From positions 3,351,501 through 3,415,500 of the forward strand of contig NZ_AP014627.1 in the NCBI RefSeq assembly GCF_001547895.1: 64,000 nt of DNA, read 5' to 3'. Positions 28,525 to 36,229 of the stretch are shown here, one piece after another. Source of the stretch: Pseudomonas sp. Os17 (GTDB lineage Bacteria; Pseudomonadota; Gammaproteobacteria; Pseudomonadales; Pseudomonadaceae). How positions within the stretch are numbered: position 1 is the stretch's first letter; each line of letters starts with the position of its first letter. Under the pieces are notes generated by a model. The model was not told the DNA's origin. It saw only the letters and a program-made list of their open reading frames with translations, and searched no databases. The translations under genes and the position numbers were made by a program.

Positions 28525-29055
28525 ATGGAGCCCCTCCTAAAAATGAAGCTTACAGATATCTACAATAAAATAATCAGCGAAGAACCGTACAACGACATGG
28601 ATGTATTCTTCGAGAGCTATGAAAGCTTTGAAGAAATTCCACTTGTGTCAAGATACAGTCGCTTAAAGCTCTTGAAGGATGAGCTGGGCGGTAGCGGCGC
28701 TTCTAACTTTCTGACAGGGCTCGCTGTGTTTCTTTTGAATACTTTAAGATTGTTAGAAGTATCTAGAAGTGAAAGTGTGTTTTTTGCCGTGACCTTTACA
28801 GACTTTGCGGGATTGGAGGAGCAAGGAATTCTCATACCTAATGTATTTATTTATCCAAAGCCGGCCTCAGTCGGATTTTTGGAAAAAATACGAGAAAATG
28901 ATGGAGGTCTTGAGTCATGGGAGTTGCAGGAAGTAAAAAGGTATTTTTCCAACTGTGGGGTAGAAACTGCTTTTGATTTTTATGAAAGTAGATTTCATGA
29001 CGCCGTTTGCGCTGAGGAAATTGTAAGGGTTTTTGCTGTTCCCAGGACTTTTTGA
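28525..29055 (+). CDS. Hypothetical low-GC protein
   Basis: 176-residue acidic protein beginning MEPLLKMKLTDIYNKIISEE, no signal peptide or clear catalytic motif; it has hydrophobic stretches (FLTGLAVFLLNTLRLL, ILIPNVFIYPKP). Base composition is far more AT-rich than the genes to its left, indicating recent acquisition. An alternative start is 28543 (MKLTDIYNKI). The frame ends where decayed IS3 sequence begins, so the C-terminus (VFAVPRTF) may be truncated. Size and composition recall immunity proteins of polymorphic toxins, but I cannot name a family. Confidence 0.55.
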   Translation: MEPLLKMKLTDIYNKIISEEPYNDMDVFFESYESFEEIPLVSRYSRLKLLKDELGGSGASNFLTGLAVFLLNTLRLLEVSRSESVFFAVTFTDFAGLEEQGILIPNVFIYPKPASVGFLEKIRENDGGLESWELQEVKRYFSNCGVETAFDFYESRFHDAVCAEEIVRVFAVPRTF

Positions 29056-29058
29056 GTG

Positions 29059-29565
29059 CAAAGAACTCGTCCCTCTAGAAGAACGACAGCAAGACGATGA
29101 TCAACTCGCTGAACTGCGTCGTCTGCGAGCAGAACTCAAGCGCGTCACTGAAGACCGCCGCGTACTTGGTTGTCTGATCCGCAATCTGCACGCGCTAAAG
29201 ACGATCAGCGATTACTGGGTTTGATCAAGCATTCCTGGCTGGAGAGCGGCGGCGTTTATGGCTATCGCAAAATCCATGACGATTTGCGCGAGGTCGGTGA
29301 GGATTGTGGTCATCATCGTGTGGCGATGGCGGTTTGGAGGCGTAAACCTAAGCAAGAGGTGATGATTCATTCCGACCTAGGCAGCTAATACAGCAGCTCC
29401 GATTGACGAAGATTTGATTGCCAGTAAGAGTCGCCGAGGCAACTACATCGAGATGTTCTACAACGTAAAACGTCGGCATGGCTTCAACAATCAGCTGTCG
29501 CCGGGGAAGTTTGAAAACGTTACGCAATGAGTTTGTAAGGTGTCTAGAGAATCCGGGGTGATTCA
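29059..29565 (+). mobile_element. IS3-family insertion sequence remnant
   Basis: Decayed IS3 element. An orfA C-terminal piece (EERQQDDDQLAELRRLRAEL, ~29077-29140) is followed by orfB N-terminal residues RLLGLIKHSWLESGGVYGYR and CGHHRVA. An internal deletion jumps to RRKPKQEVMIHSDLGS, and a further deletion to the C-terminal [20 protein letters not shown] (~29445-29505), now frameshifted. It ends with the 25-bp terminal sequence at 29541-29565, which begins TGTCTAGAGAATCC. No functional transposase remains. It separates the low-GC orphan from the truncated SEC-C gene. Confidence 0.8.
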
Positions 29566-29656
29566 CTTCTTCGTGGAAAAACACAGCTGCGATGATGACT
29601 GGCTTCAACAGAATAAGGGCTTTACGAGCCGGCAGGCACAGTAGGTTGCCTGGGCG

Positions 29657-31273
29657 ATGTGTTCGAGCATGGACTCGCGTGCCTCCAAGCTGTACCAGGG
29701 TGGAAAGGTCGCCAAGCCTGTTGCTGATGACCTTCTGGCTCATTTCGAGTTTACGGCGGAGCAAGTCAGTCAGAAAACCGGGTTGGACATTGGCATCGTC
29801 CAGGCCGTGTTTGATGCCCTGACATTCACTGGTGACAACGCTGCGTTCCAGGAGCTTGGTGATTTCAACAGCGTGGCTGCCACACCTTTGCTGTCTACAG
29901 GTCGTGGGTCAGTGCTGCTCTTCATGCATTACGCGATCTACGAAGCGCTCTACGAGTCTCCGTTCTTTTGGATGAACGCTGACCCCCTTTACCGGCAACA
30001 GGCATCCGACAATAGGGGCGCATTTGTCGAACAGTTTGCTCACAGACGATTGGCGGCGGTCTTCGGCGCCGACAACGTCTTCACAAACGTCAATCTCATT
30101 AAAAAAGATGTCGTCGCAGAGGCAGACGTTTTGGTCATCTTCGGCGATCGAATGATCATCGTTCAGGCCAAGGCGAAGAAGCTCACCCTGGCCGCTCGTA
30201 AGGGCCACGACGGCCAACTCAAGATCGATTTCGCAGCTGCAATCCAAAAGGCGTCTGATCAAGCTTGGGAGTGCGCCACCGCCATCCTCTCCGGCACATG
30301 CCGCTTGGTCGATGACAAGGGTAGGGAGATTACTCCACCCCAGGCGATCAAGGAGGTCTACCCGTTCTGTGTCGTCTCTGATCACTACCCCGCGCTAGCG
30401 TTCCAAGTCAGCCAGTACCTCAAGTACCAGGCAACGGAGATCGTTCAACCTCCCTTGGTCATGGACGTCTTCCTGCTGGACGTCCTGACGGAAATGCTTG
30501 ATACACAGCTGCGTTTGCTCAGTTATGTGCGGCTTCGGGCGAAGGCGGTCAAATCGGTGATGACGAGCCACGAATTGACGGCGCTGGCTTACCACCTGCA
30601 TCAAAACCTCTGGCTAGACCCTGATCTCAGCATGATCTCGCTGCATGACTCCATCGCGGGTGACTTGGATGTCGCCATGACGGTCAGGCGAGAAGGGGTG
30701 CCTGGCAAGCGGATACCGCCTGGCATCCTGACGCACATGCAGGGAACGCTCTACGAGCGGTTGATCATGCAGATCGAGCGCCGTGCTGATGTCGGTGTGC
30801 TGGAGCTTGGCTTTGAGCTGTTGTCTATGAACGATCGGTCGTGCCGGAACATTCACGAAGGCCTGTCCGGCATCACGGCCCTGGCAGCGAAGGACGGCAA
30901 ACGACATGATTTCACGCTGGTCGTTGACGAGGGCAAGACCGGCATCACGTTCCACTGCAATCCAAATCCCGATTCGTCAGCGATCCACGACCTGCAGTTG
31001 CACTGTGAGAAGCGTAAGTACGTTCAGAGGGCGAACATGTGGTTTGGAGTCTCGCTAAGCCCGGCGGGTGATATTCAGTTCGGCATGACCTACGATTCAC
31101 CGTGGGTTCGCTCCGCCGCGCTGGATGAGCTGACCAAAGGCATGAAAAGTCCCATCCGGATGGAGGCCGTGATCAAAACCCTGGAGAGGGGCTTGCGAGT
31201 CGAAAAGTCCGGTCGCAACGATCCGTGCCTCTGCGGGAGCGGGAAGAAGTACAAGAAATGCTGCTTGTCTTGA
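29657..31273 (+). CDS. SEC-C motif protein with NERD/restriction-nuclease-like core, probably 5'-truncated
   Basis: 538-residue open frame. The C-terminus is a SEC-C zinc motif (GRNDPCLCGSGKKYKKCC). Around residues 155-185, EADVLVIFGDRMIIVQAKAKKL fits the acidic-residue-then-QAK core of NERD/restriction-endonuclease-like nucleases (inference). The reading frame continues upstream through DDDWLQQNKGFTSRQAQ to a TAG at 29642-29644 and on into the IS3 end at 29565. The original N-terminus therefore seems cut off by the IS and a nonsense codon, with ATG 29657 the first usable start. Alternatively the 538-residue form is complete. It sits alone, ahead of a hairpin at 31286. Confidence 0.65.
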   Translation: MCSSMDSRASKLYQGGKVAKPVADDLLAHFEFTAEQVSQKTGLDIGIVQAVFDALTFTGDNAAFQELGDFNSVAATPLLSTGRGSVLLFMHYAIYEALYESPFFWMNADPLYRQQASDNRGAFVEQFAHRRLAAVFGADNVFTNVNLIKKDVVAEADVLVIFGDRMIIVQAKAKKLTLAARKGHDGQLKIDFAAAIQKASDQAWECATAILSGTCRLVDDKGREITPPQAIKEVYPFCVVSDHYPALAFQVSQYLKYQATEIVQPPLVMDVFLLDVLTEMLDTQLRLLSYVRLRAKAVKSVMTSHELTALAYHLHQNLWLDPDLSMISLHDSIAGDLDVAMTVRREGVPGKRIPPGILTHMQGTLYERLIMQIERRADVGVLELGFELLSMNDRSCRNIHEGLSGITALAAKDGKRHDFTLVVDEGKTGITFHCNPNPDSSAIHDLQLHCEKRKYVQRANMWFGVSLSPAGDIQFGMTYDSPWVRSAALDELTKGMKSPIRMEAVIKTLERGLRVEKSGRNDPCLCGSGKKYKKCCLS

Positions 31274-31285
31274 ATCCAAGGCCCT

Positions 31286-31302
31286 GGGGCACTTTGTGCC
31301 CC
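31286..31302. terminator. Hairpin between convergent genes
   Basis: GGGGCAC-TTT-GTGCCCC, a perfect 7-bp stem 13 bases after the SEC-C gene stop and 90 bases beyond the end of the convergent small gene. No U-tract follows; candidate shared terminator. Confidence 0.45.
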
Positions 31303-31391
31303 TTATGGCAGATTTCACTTGCGTGTCTTTCTCAACTCCCGAGCTCTGTCATTCCTTCTAAATTGCCCTCCTACGAAGGCTGTTTCTCGAT

Positions 31392-31676
31392 CTAACAAAG
31401 GCGAGAAATTATCGAAGCGACGTCAACGGTTTTGGCTCCGCTTCCGACCCACAAAGTTTCGCCGTCTGGGCCTACAATGGGGGGCACTCTCTCTTTGAGC
31501 AGTGCATCTTTGGAGCCGGGTGGGCTAAGGGCCTGTAGCTTCACTTTAAAAGGTGGTAACAGGCCCGCTGTTAGGTTACGGATGGAGGAGAGGGCACGAG
31601 CCTCATCCTCAGCAGCAGTCTTGAAATCCTCTACCCCAAGCCGAATCGAGTTCACGGCGTTTTGTATCATCGTCAT
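31392..31676 (-). CDS. Small protein, third gene of the helicase operon
   Basis: 94-residue protein MTMIQNAVNSIRLGVEDF onward; N-terminal half helical (EDEARALSSIRNL), C-terminal half Pro/Gly-containing (ERVPPIVGPDGETLWVGSG). No known motif seen. Start 31676 is chosen for AAGGTG six bases upstream. It follows the coiled-coil gene by 63 bases on the same strand and is probably co-transcribed with it and the helicase. Confidence 0.55.
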   Translation of the reverse strand: MTMIQNAVNSIRLGVEDFKTAAEDEARALSSIRNLTAGLLPPFKVKLQALSPPGSKDALLKERVPPIVGPDGETLWVGSGAKTVDVASIISRLC

Positions 31677-31739
31677 CCGTATCACCTTTATGAGCAAAAT
31701 GCCGGTACGAGTGGACAGTTGAAAAGGCCATCGAAGCAG

Positions 31740-32417
31740 CTACTGCCTTGAGGCATAGGATCCATCGAGTGGCTTGTTACTGCTGACCTTGGTGATGGAC
31801 TGCTCAAGCACTGTCGACGATGTGTTAAATGATCGGTCTTCCTTGTCTCCCGAGTTCACATTGTGAGCAATCATGGCGCCCTTCTGGCGCTCCGATAGCT
31901 CCTCCAGCTCTCTGATCCTTCTGTCCTTCTCGAGGTGCTTGGATTTTTCGGCAGCTGTCATCGACCTCTGCTCCTCAAGCGCTTCGGCTATTGCCGAATA
32001 CTCACTCAGAAGCTCAGCATTCTCCTCGGTGGCTTTCTCGAGCCCCAGGTGGGCTTTCTTCAGCTTACGTTCTTGATCCGCCGATTTTTCCTCAAGCGAT
32101 TCGAGCTGATCTTGCAGCGCTTTCAGATCAGCCTTGAGCTGTTTCAGCTTCTGATTTTTCCGCTTCTTTTCTACTGCGTGCTTGTTCGTTTCAGTCGTTT
32201 TCTGATCGGCTCGCTCCTGATCAATCAAAGCGTCGACTTGGTCGGGCGTCATTTCGATGAGCAAGCGACTGTTTTTTTTACCTGGTAGGACGACCCTGGT
32301 TAGGGCAAAAAAATGCGGCTCTAGCCAATCGAAATTCCATCCTTTCGGATACTTTTCTCCCGACTCAAACACCTGACGCAGGGTGCGTGAGATGGTTTCC
32401 CCAGTGTCTTTACTCAT
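31740..32417 (-). CDS. Coiled-coil protein encoded after an SF1 helicase
   Basis: 225-residue protein. The N-terminal ~65 residues are globular (KYPKGWNFDWLEPHFFALTRV, RLLIEMTPDQVDALIDQE). A long, strongly charged coiled coil follows from ~70 to ~180 (repeating Leu/Glu/Lys heptads such as LKQLKADLKALQDQLESLEE), then a Ser/Asn-rich tail. No catalytic motif. It is 132 bases downstream of the helicase gene on the same strand, an arrangement that suggests a scaffold or sensor partner. Family not recognised. Confidence 0.7.
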   Translation of the reverse strand: MSKDTGETISRTLRQVFESGEKYPKGWNFDWLEPHFFALTRVVLPGKKNSRLLIEMTPDQVDALIDQERADQKTTETNKHAVEKKRKNQKLKQLKADLKALQDQLESLEEKSADQERKLKKAHLGLEKATEENAELLSEYSAIAEALEEQRSMTAAEKSKHLEKDRRIRELEELSERQKGAMIAHNVNSGDKEDRSFNTSSTVLEQSITKVSSNKPLDGSYASRQ

Positions 32418-32549
32418 GGTTGTCTATGCCTTTTTAGTCATTGTCTGACAGTGGTTGGAGCAGGTACATCAGCGGCAGCTGTGGCGAAGAAGCTACGCAG
32501 ACTGCCGCTGGGATTACTCTCCTTGGGGAATGGCCTGACTACCGAAGCT

Positions 32550-35216
32550 TCACCATTTATTGGCCAGGTAGGGCCGGAGGTCTTCCAGGGCCGGAGGAAG
32601 CTTCTTGTGACATACCATGCCGAGGTAAGTCGCTGCCCGGGTGGCCCCCACATACAGGAATCGCTGGAACAGAGTAGGCTTGGCTTCTACGAGCTCATCC
32701 AGCCCGATGAAGAACACTGCTTCGAACTCGAGCCCCTTGATATGTTGGACATCAAACACCCGGATATCTGATTGGTTACCCAGTGACTGCCCATCGACGC
32801 AGGGAGCTGCAATCAGACTCCTGCTCTCCAGTTTTTTAGTAAGCGCATCGGCGACGGGTTTCACCTGCGCCTCGGATGCGACCAGGACGGCAATCGTAGG
32901 CACCGGCTCATTTTTGGAGCGGATCTGATCTTCGATCTCGAAGATCCTCTCGGCGACCCAGGTCACGACGTCTTCACCGCGGAGGTTCTCGCCTAGCACA
33001 GGCGATACACCTTCGTGAGAGGAGTGTTCCGGCAGGCTGCCTACGGCTTGAGTGTCTCCATCCATGTGGTCAAGCAGTTTGGTGGCAAAGCTGTTCAACA
33101 GACGACTCTGCCGATACACCGTGTTGATTCGCTGTGGCTTGAGGCGTGGGGAAATCCACCCGAGCTGGTTGAGGTGCTTGAGGCCATTCCCTGTGATCCG
33201 TTGGTTGAAGTCTCCGCACGCGAAGAACGATTCAATGGACGGATCGGTAAGGCTCTCCATGCAAGCAAGCTGTAGGAGCGAGAAGTCCGTGGCTTCGTCC
33301 ACTAGGACTTGCTGCAGGAACTGGCTTGAGATCCTGGCCAACTCGGTGAAGCGAGGTTCGTCGATATGCCGCTTCACAAAATCTTGGCGGATCAATTCGC
33401 GAGCGGATCGAAGCATGAGGAGAAGAATTGCGTCGAGCTCTGTCTCATCGATGTGGGAAGCGTGCTCTGGCCGCTGATAGCTATAGCGATCGAGCGTAAC
33501 GCTGTCGCGGCGGAATGCTCTGTAGCTTGCTGGAACATCAAGGATGTAGCGTTTCCAGGCGTCCCTAAACCGCCGTAAGGCGTTCTGAAAGCACATCTCT
33601 CGTCCGAGCGTTTCAAGCCATTGATCTGAAGGGACTCGATCCCCGAGCCAGTCTCGTAGCTGAGCTGCGCGGCTTGCCTTACCTAAATTGCTATCGCGGT
33701 AACGAGTACGCGCATAGGCCTGGAGAAACTTTCGGTAAGCTTTAAATGCTTTGAGCTCTGCCGTGTGTGATGGGGTAGGAGAGCCTTCTTCAGCGCTATC
33801 ATCATCAAATTCGGAACCGTCTTCGTCCTCATCATCATTCTGGCCGAGGCCATCGAGGAAAGTGGCCATTTCCGCAAATACAGACTTGTTGCGATTGTGA
33901 AGAAGGTTGCCTTGCTTCTGGATCAGGTCATCTGTGGTTGAGCGGCTAGCTTTAAGCATAGGATCAATCCGCGTCTCGAGATGGTTCCAGTCGGCATAGG
34001 CGCTCAGCAATCCTTCTGGTCGAAGTCCATCTGACATTGCAAATAGCTTGTGCACCACCGCATCTACCAGGTTCGGGGCCGAATCTCGTAGTAAAATTGC
34101 GCCTTCCTTCAGAGATGCGAGGAGGCGGCTTTGGTGAAGAGCTTTGAAATCAGCAAACCACTGGCGCGGATCATCGTTGATGTCCACCGGGGCGAATTGG
34201 CAATCCTCCTTGAGAATGCATGTGCCTCCGTTGCCCGTCTTCAGGATTCCAAATGTCGACCTTGCCAGTTCATGTCGGCGCTTACTCCAGGTCTTGATGT
34301 GCTCATCCGAAGCCGGCACATTCTCTCGATTGAAGGCCTCTTTGACGTAATGCTTTAAAAGGTCTGACGGCGTGAACATCATCCAGCGTGAGCGCTTAGA
34401 TTGTGGGCCCAGCAGAAGGCGTTCTTCCTGGCTAAGCGCTTCCCAGTCCAGCTTCTGGCCAAGACGTTTGATCAAGGTTGTTGTTTTTCCTGTGCCAGGT
34501 GGGCCAAGGATGATGAGCTGGTGGTCTACAGAAAGGCGGAAGATTTCGTCCTGGAATTTGTCGAGGATCGCTTGGTCTCGAAGGGCCATAGCGTTTCGGA
34601 TCTCGTGACGTACACCTTCCCGGACCTTCTCGGTTTCAGAACTGCCGGCGAGCATTGCAAAAAAAGAACCGCTTTCGTCGTCCGGCTGAATTACCTTGCG
34701 AAGAGAGGGGATCGTCTGAGGTGCTGAGCGTTCTTGCTGCCAAATGCTATCGATTGAGTCCCAGAGCTCAGCGCTTTTCTGAGGCTTTAACTCGAGTTTA
34801 TCCAAGACGCGGTAGCTGACTTTTTTGCCCGCTATCTCTAAATCAACGTCATCACCTGCGCCGTGGGCAGCCAAGCGACCGAAAGGAGAGCGGTAACCTG
34901 CTAGCTTGCCGTGATTGAGGATGAATCCTCCAGTCGTGCGACAGATGTAGTACGTCTCAACCTGGCCTTTCTCATTCTCCACCACTATCCGCGACACAGC
35001 CGGCTCTCGAACGAGGCTTATCAGTGACTTGGTCACGTCATCCGAGATGGAAGCAATCTGCTCGACGGCCGCCGCGCCAGTGAAGGTATTGACGACGGCC
35101 AAAGCCTCCGAGGCTTCGCGACTTCCGGTGGCGAGCTGCTTGGAAGCAATTTGTTCAATTTGTTGGAACGAATCTAACGCGTCATTGGCAATTTTCTCGG
35201 CATCGCTGGAACTCAT
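32550..35216 (-). CDS. UvrD/PcrA-like SF1 helicase
   Basis: 888-residue superfamily 1 helicase. Motif I is ILGPPGTGKTTTL (~240-252), motif II VLVDEATDF (Walker B with DEAT), motif III-like FFACGDFNQRI, motif IV VYRQSRLLNSF, then VQHIKGLEFEAVFFIGLDEL (motif V) and LYVGATRAATYLG (motif VI). The first ~230 residues are an extra N-terminal region of unknown role, and an acidic linker (DDEDEDGSEFDDDS) interrupts the helicase core. Start 35216 has GGGAGAG upstream. A coiled-coil gene and a small gene follow on the same strand. This is not the GajB-like helicase, which lies at 44.5 kb. I infer a DNA-targeting defence role from context; no named system matches. Confidence 0.85.
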   Translation of the reverse strand: MSSSDAEKIANDALDSFQQIEQIASKQLATGSREASEALAVVNTFTGAAAVEQIASISDDVTKSLISLVREPAVSRIVVENEKGQVETYYICRTTGGFILNHGKLAGYRSPFGRLAAHGAGDDVDLEIAGKKVSYRVLDKLELKPQKSAELWDSIDSIWQQERSAPQTIPSLRKVIQPDDESGSFFAMLAGSSETEKVREGVRHEIRNAMALRDQAILDKFQDEIFRLSVDHQLIILGPPGTGKTTTLIKRLGQKLDWEALSQEERLLLGPQSKRSRWMMFTPSDLLKHYVKEAFNRENVPASDEHIKTWSKRRHELARSTFGILKTGNGGTCILKEDCQFAPVDINDDPRQWFADFKALHQSRLLASLKEGAILLRDSAPNLVDAVVHKLFAMSDGLRPEGLLSAYADWNHLETRIDPMLKASRSTTDDLIQKQGNLLHNRNKSVFAEMATFLDGLGQNDDEDEDGSEFDDDSAEEGSPTPSHTAELKAFKAYRKFLQAYARTRYRDSNLGKASRAAQLRDWLGDRVPSDQWLETLGREMCFQNALRRFRDAWKRYILDVPASYRAFRRDSVTLDRYSYQRPEHASHIDETELDAILLLMLRSARELIRQDFVKRHIDEPRFTELARISSQFLQQVLVDEATDFSLLQLACMESLTDPSIESFFACGDFNQRITGNGLKHLNQLGWISPRLKPQRINTVYRQSRLLNSFATKLLDHMDGDTQAVGSLPEHSSHEGVSPVLGENLRGEDVVTWVAERIFEIEDQIRSKNEPVPTIAVLVASEAQVKPVADALTKKLESRSLIAAPCVDGQSLGNQSDIRVFDVQHIKGLEFEAVFFIGLDELVEAKPTLFQRFLYVGATRAATYLGMVCHKKLPPALEDLRPYLANKW

Positions 35217-35486
35217 TGAAGCTCTCCCTGTTTCGAACGGTCGTGGCCTGAGCGTAAGGCGGCGAGTGAGCAGCTTCCTTGGCTCAAGATGACAATGTCT
35301 GTCGGCTGATCCAAATCCTAAATCTTGGCAGCGGGAGTTGCTAGCGAATTGCCATGAGTGAGTTCGATTTAACGTGAACCGGCATCCAACCATACTCGCG
35401 GTCGGTCGACGACATGCTTCTGGAGCGCGTGGTGCTTCTAGAGCTAAGCATCACGTCCTCAAATGACACCTGGTTGGTCACGTGGC
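35217..35486. other. Promoter side of the helicase operon
   Basis: 270 bases. Contains the helicase ribosome site and probably its promoter. No gene or clear repeat seen. Confidence 0.5.
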
Positions 35487-35915
35487 CTACAGGGCCGGTG
35501 AGCCAACTAAGCCAGCAAGCAGACATTCGAGACGCGCAATCGAAGTTGATATGCACCTGAGCATAGGTGGAGGTAGCTCGCTCTTGATCAACCCCTGCAT
35601 ACTGGGTTGGGTTCGCTGAACGCCATTTGTATCCAAGGCTGCAGTTTGATAGAGCGTCGCGCGAGCAGAGATGACATCACCACTCTCCATTTGCTGCAGC
35701 AGTTGGACGTAGATATCTGGGCGGATCTGCGCTGATGCAGAGATCGCACCGGCACCGCCAAGGGCAAAGTTTGTGAAGAGGCCTCTCACACCATCAGCGA
35801 GCAGTTTATAGGCTAAGCATTGAAGGGCGTCGATATCGATCTGCTCGTCCGGGATAACTACCCAGGCGAGCCCAGTTCGTATGCAACTACCAGCTAGCCA
35901 AGTTCTGTGATCCAA
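35487..35915 (-). pseudogene. dapA-family (dihydrodipicolinate synthase-like) gene remnant
   Basis: The frame shows two separated parts of the DapA/NAL aldolase family: an N-terminal strip (TGLAWVVIPDEQIDIDALQC, then LADGVRGLF) joined directly to the C-terminal region (FALGGAGAISASAQIRPDIY, then LLQQMESGDVISARATLYQ). The ~120 residues with the catalytic Lys and Tyr are missing. It is therefore an internally deleted relic of a ~300-residue enzyme. No other gene of its original pathway remains nearby. Confidence 0.55.
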
Positions 35916-36136
35916 AGTATTTCTCGGGCATCATTACAATCCTTGACCCTCAGGCCGGCCAGCGCACTCGTACAGCCCAAGCGCCGCAGAAGTCTTCGAG
36001 AAGGGCTCGCAGCGTGAAGACCTACAAAAATCCCCATAACGGTGAGGTAGTCGAGACTAAAGGAGGAAGTCACAAGCTCCTTAAGCAATGGAAGACTGAG
36101 TATAATGCTGAGGAGATCGAGTCCTGGGTGGCCTAG
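35882..36136 (+). pseudogene. mvaT-like (Pseudomonas H-NS family) gene, 5'-truncated
   Basis: The frame ending at TAG 36134-36136 encodes the C-terminal DNA-binding half of an MvaT/MvaU protein: KTYKNPHNGEVVETKGGSHK followed by LLKQWKTEYNAEEIESWVA, preceded by a basic linker (QKSSRRARSV). The N-terminal oligomerisation half is missing; upstream sequence runs into the dapA relic. No start codon with a ribosome site was found. MvaT paralogues are often carried on islands and plasmids, where they silence AT-rich foreign DNA. This copy is probably dead unless a start exists that I missed. Confidence 0.65.
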
Positions 36137-36163
36137 ACAGGCTCGGTGGGCTTCGGATAGTGC

Positions 36164-36184
36164 GGGGCATCGCTACGATGCCCC
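36164..36184. terminator. Strong hairpin after the mvaT remnant
   Basis: GGGGCATCG-CTA-CGATGCCCC, a perfect 9-bp stem with a 3-base loop, 28 bases after the mvaT-like stop and 46 bases past the end of the convergent lipoprotein gene. Probable terminator. Confidence 0.6.
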
Positions 36185-36229
36185 AGGTGGTGGCAGATCT
36201 GCTAGGTCACTTGTGCAGTGCTCAGTGAG

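Noticed and set aside
32438-32653. Small minus-strand gene between helicase and coiled-coil genes
   Set aside because: It overlaps the helicase C-terminus in another frame, with no ribosome site or recognisable content.
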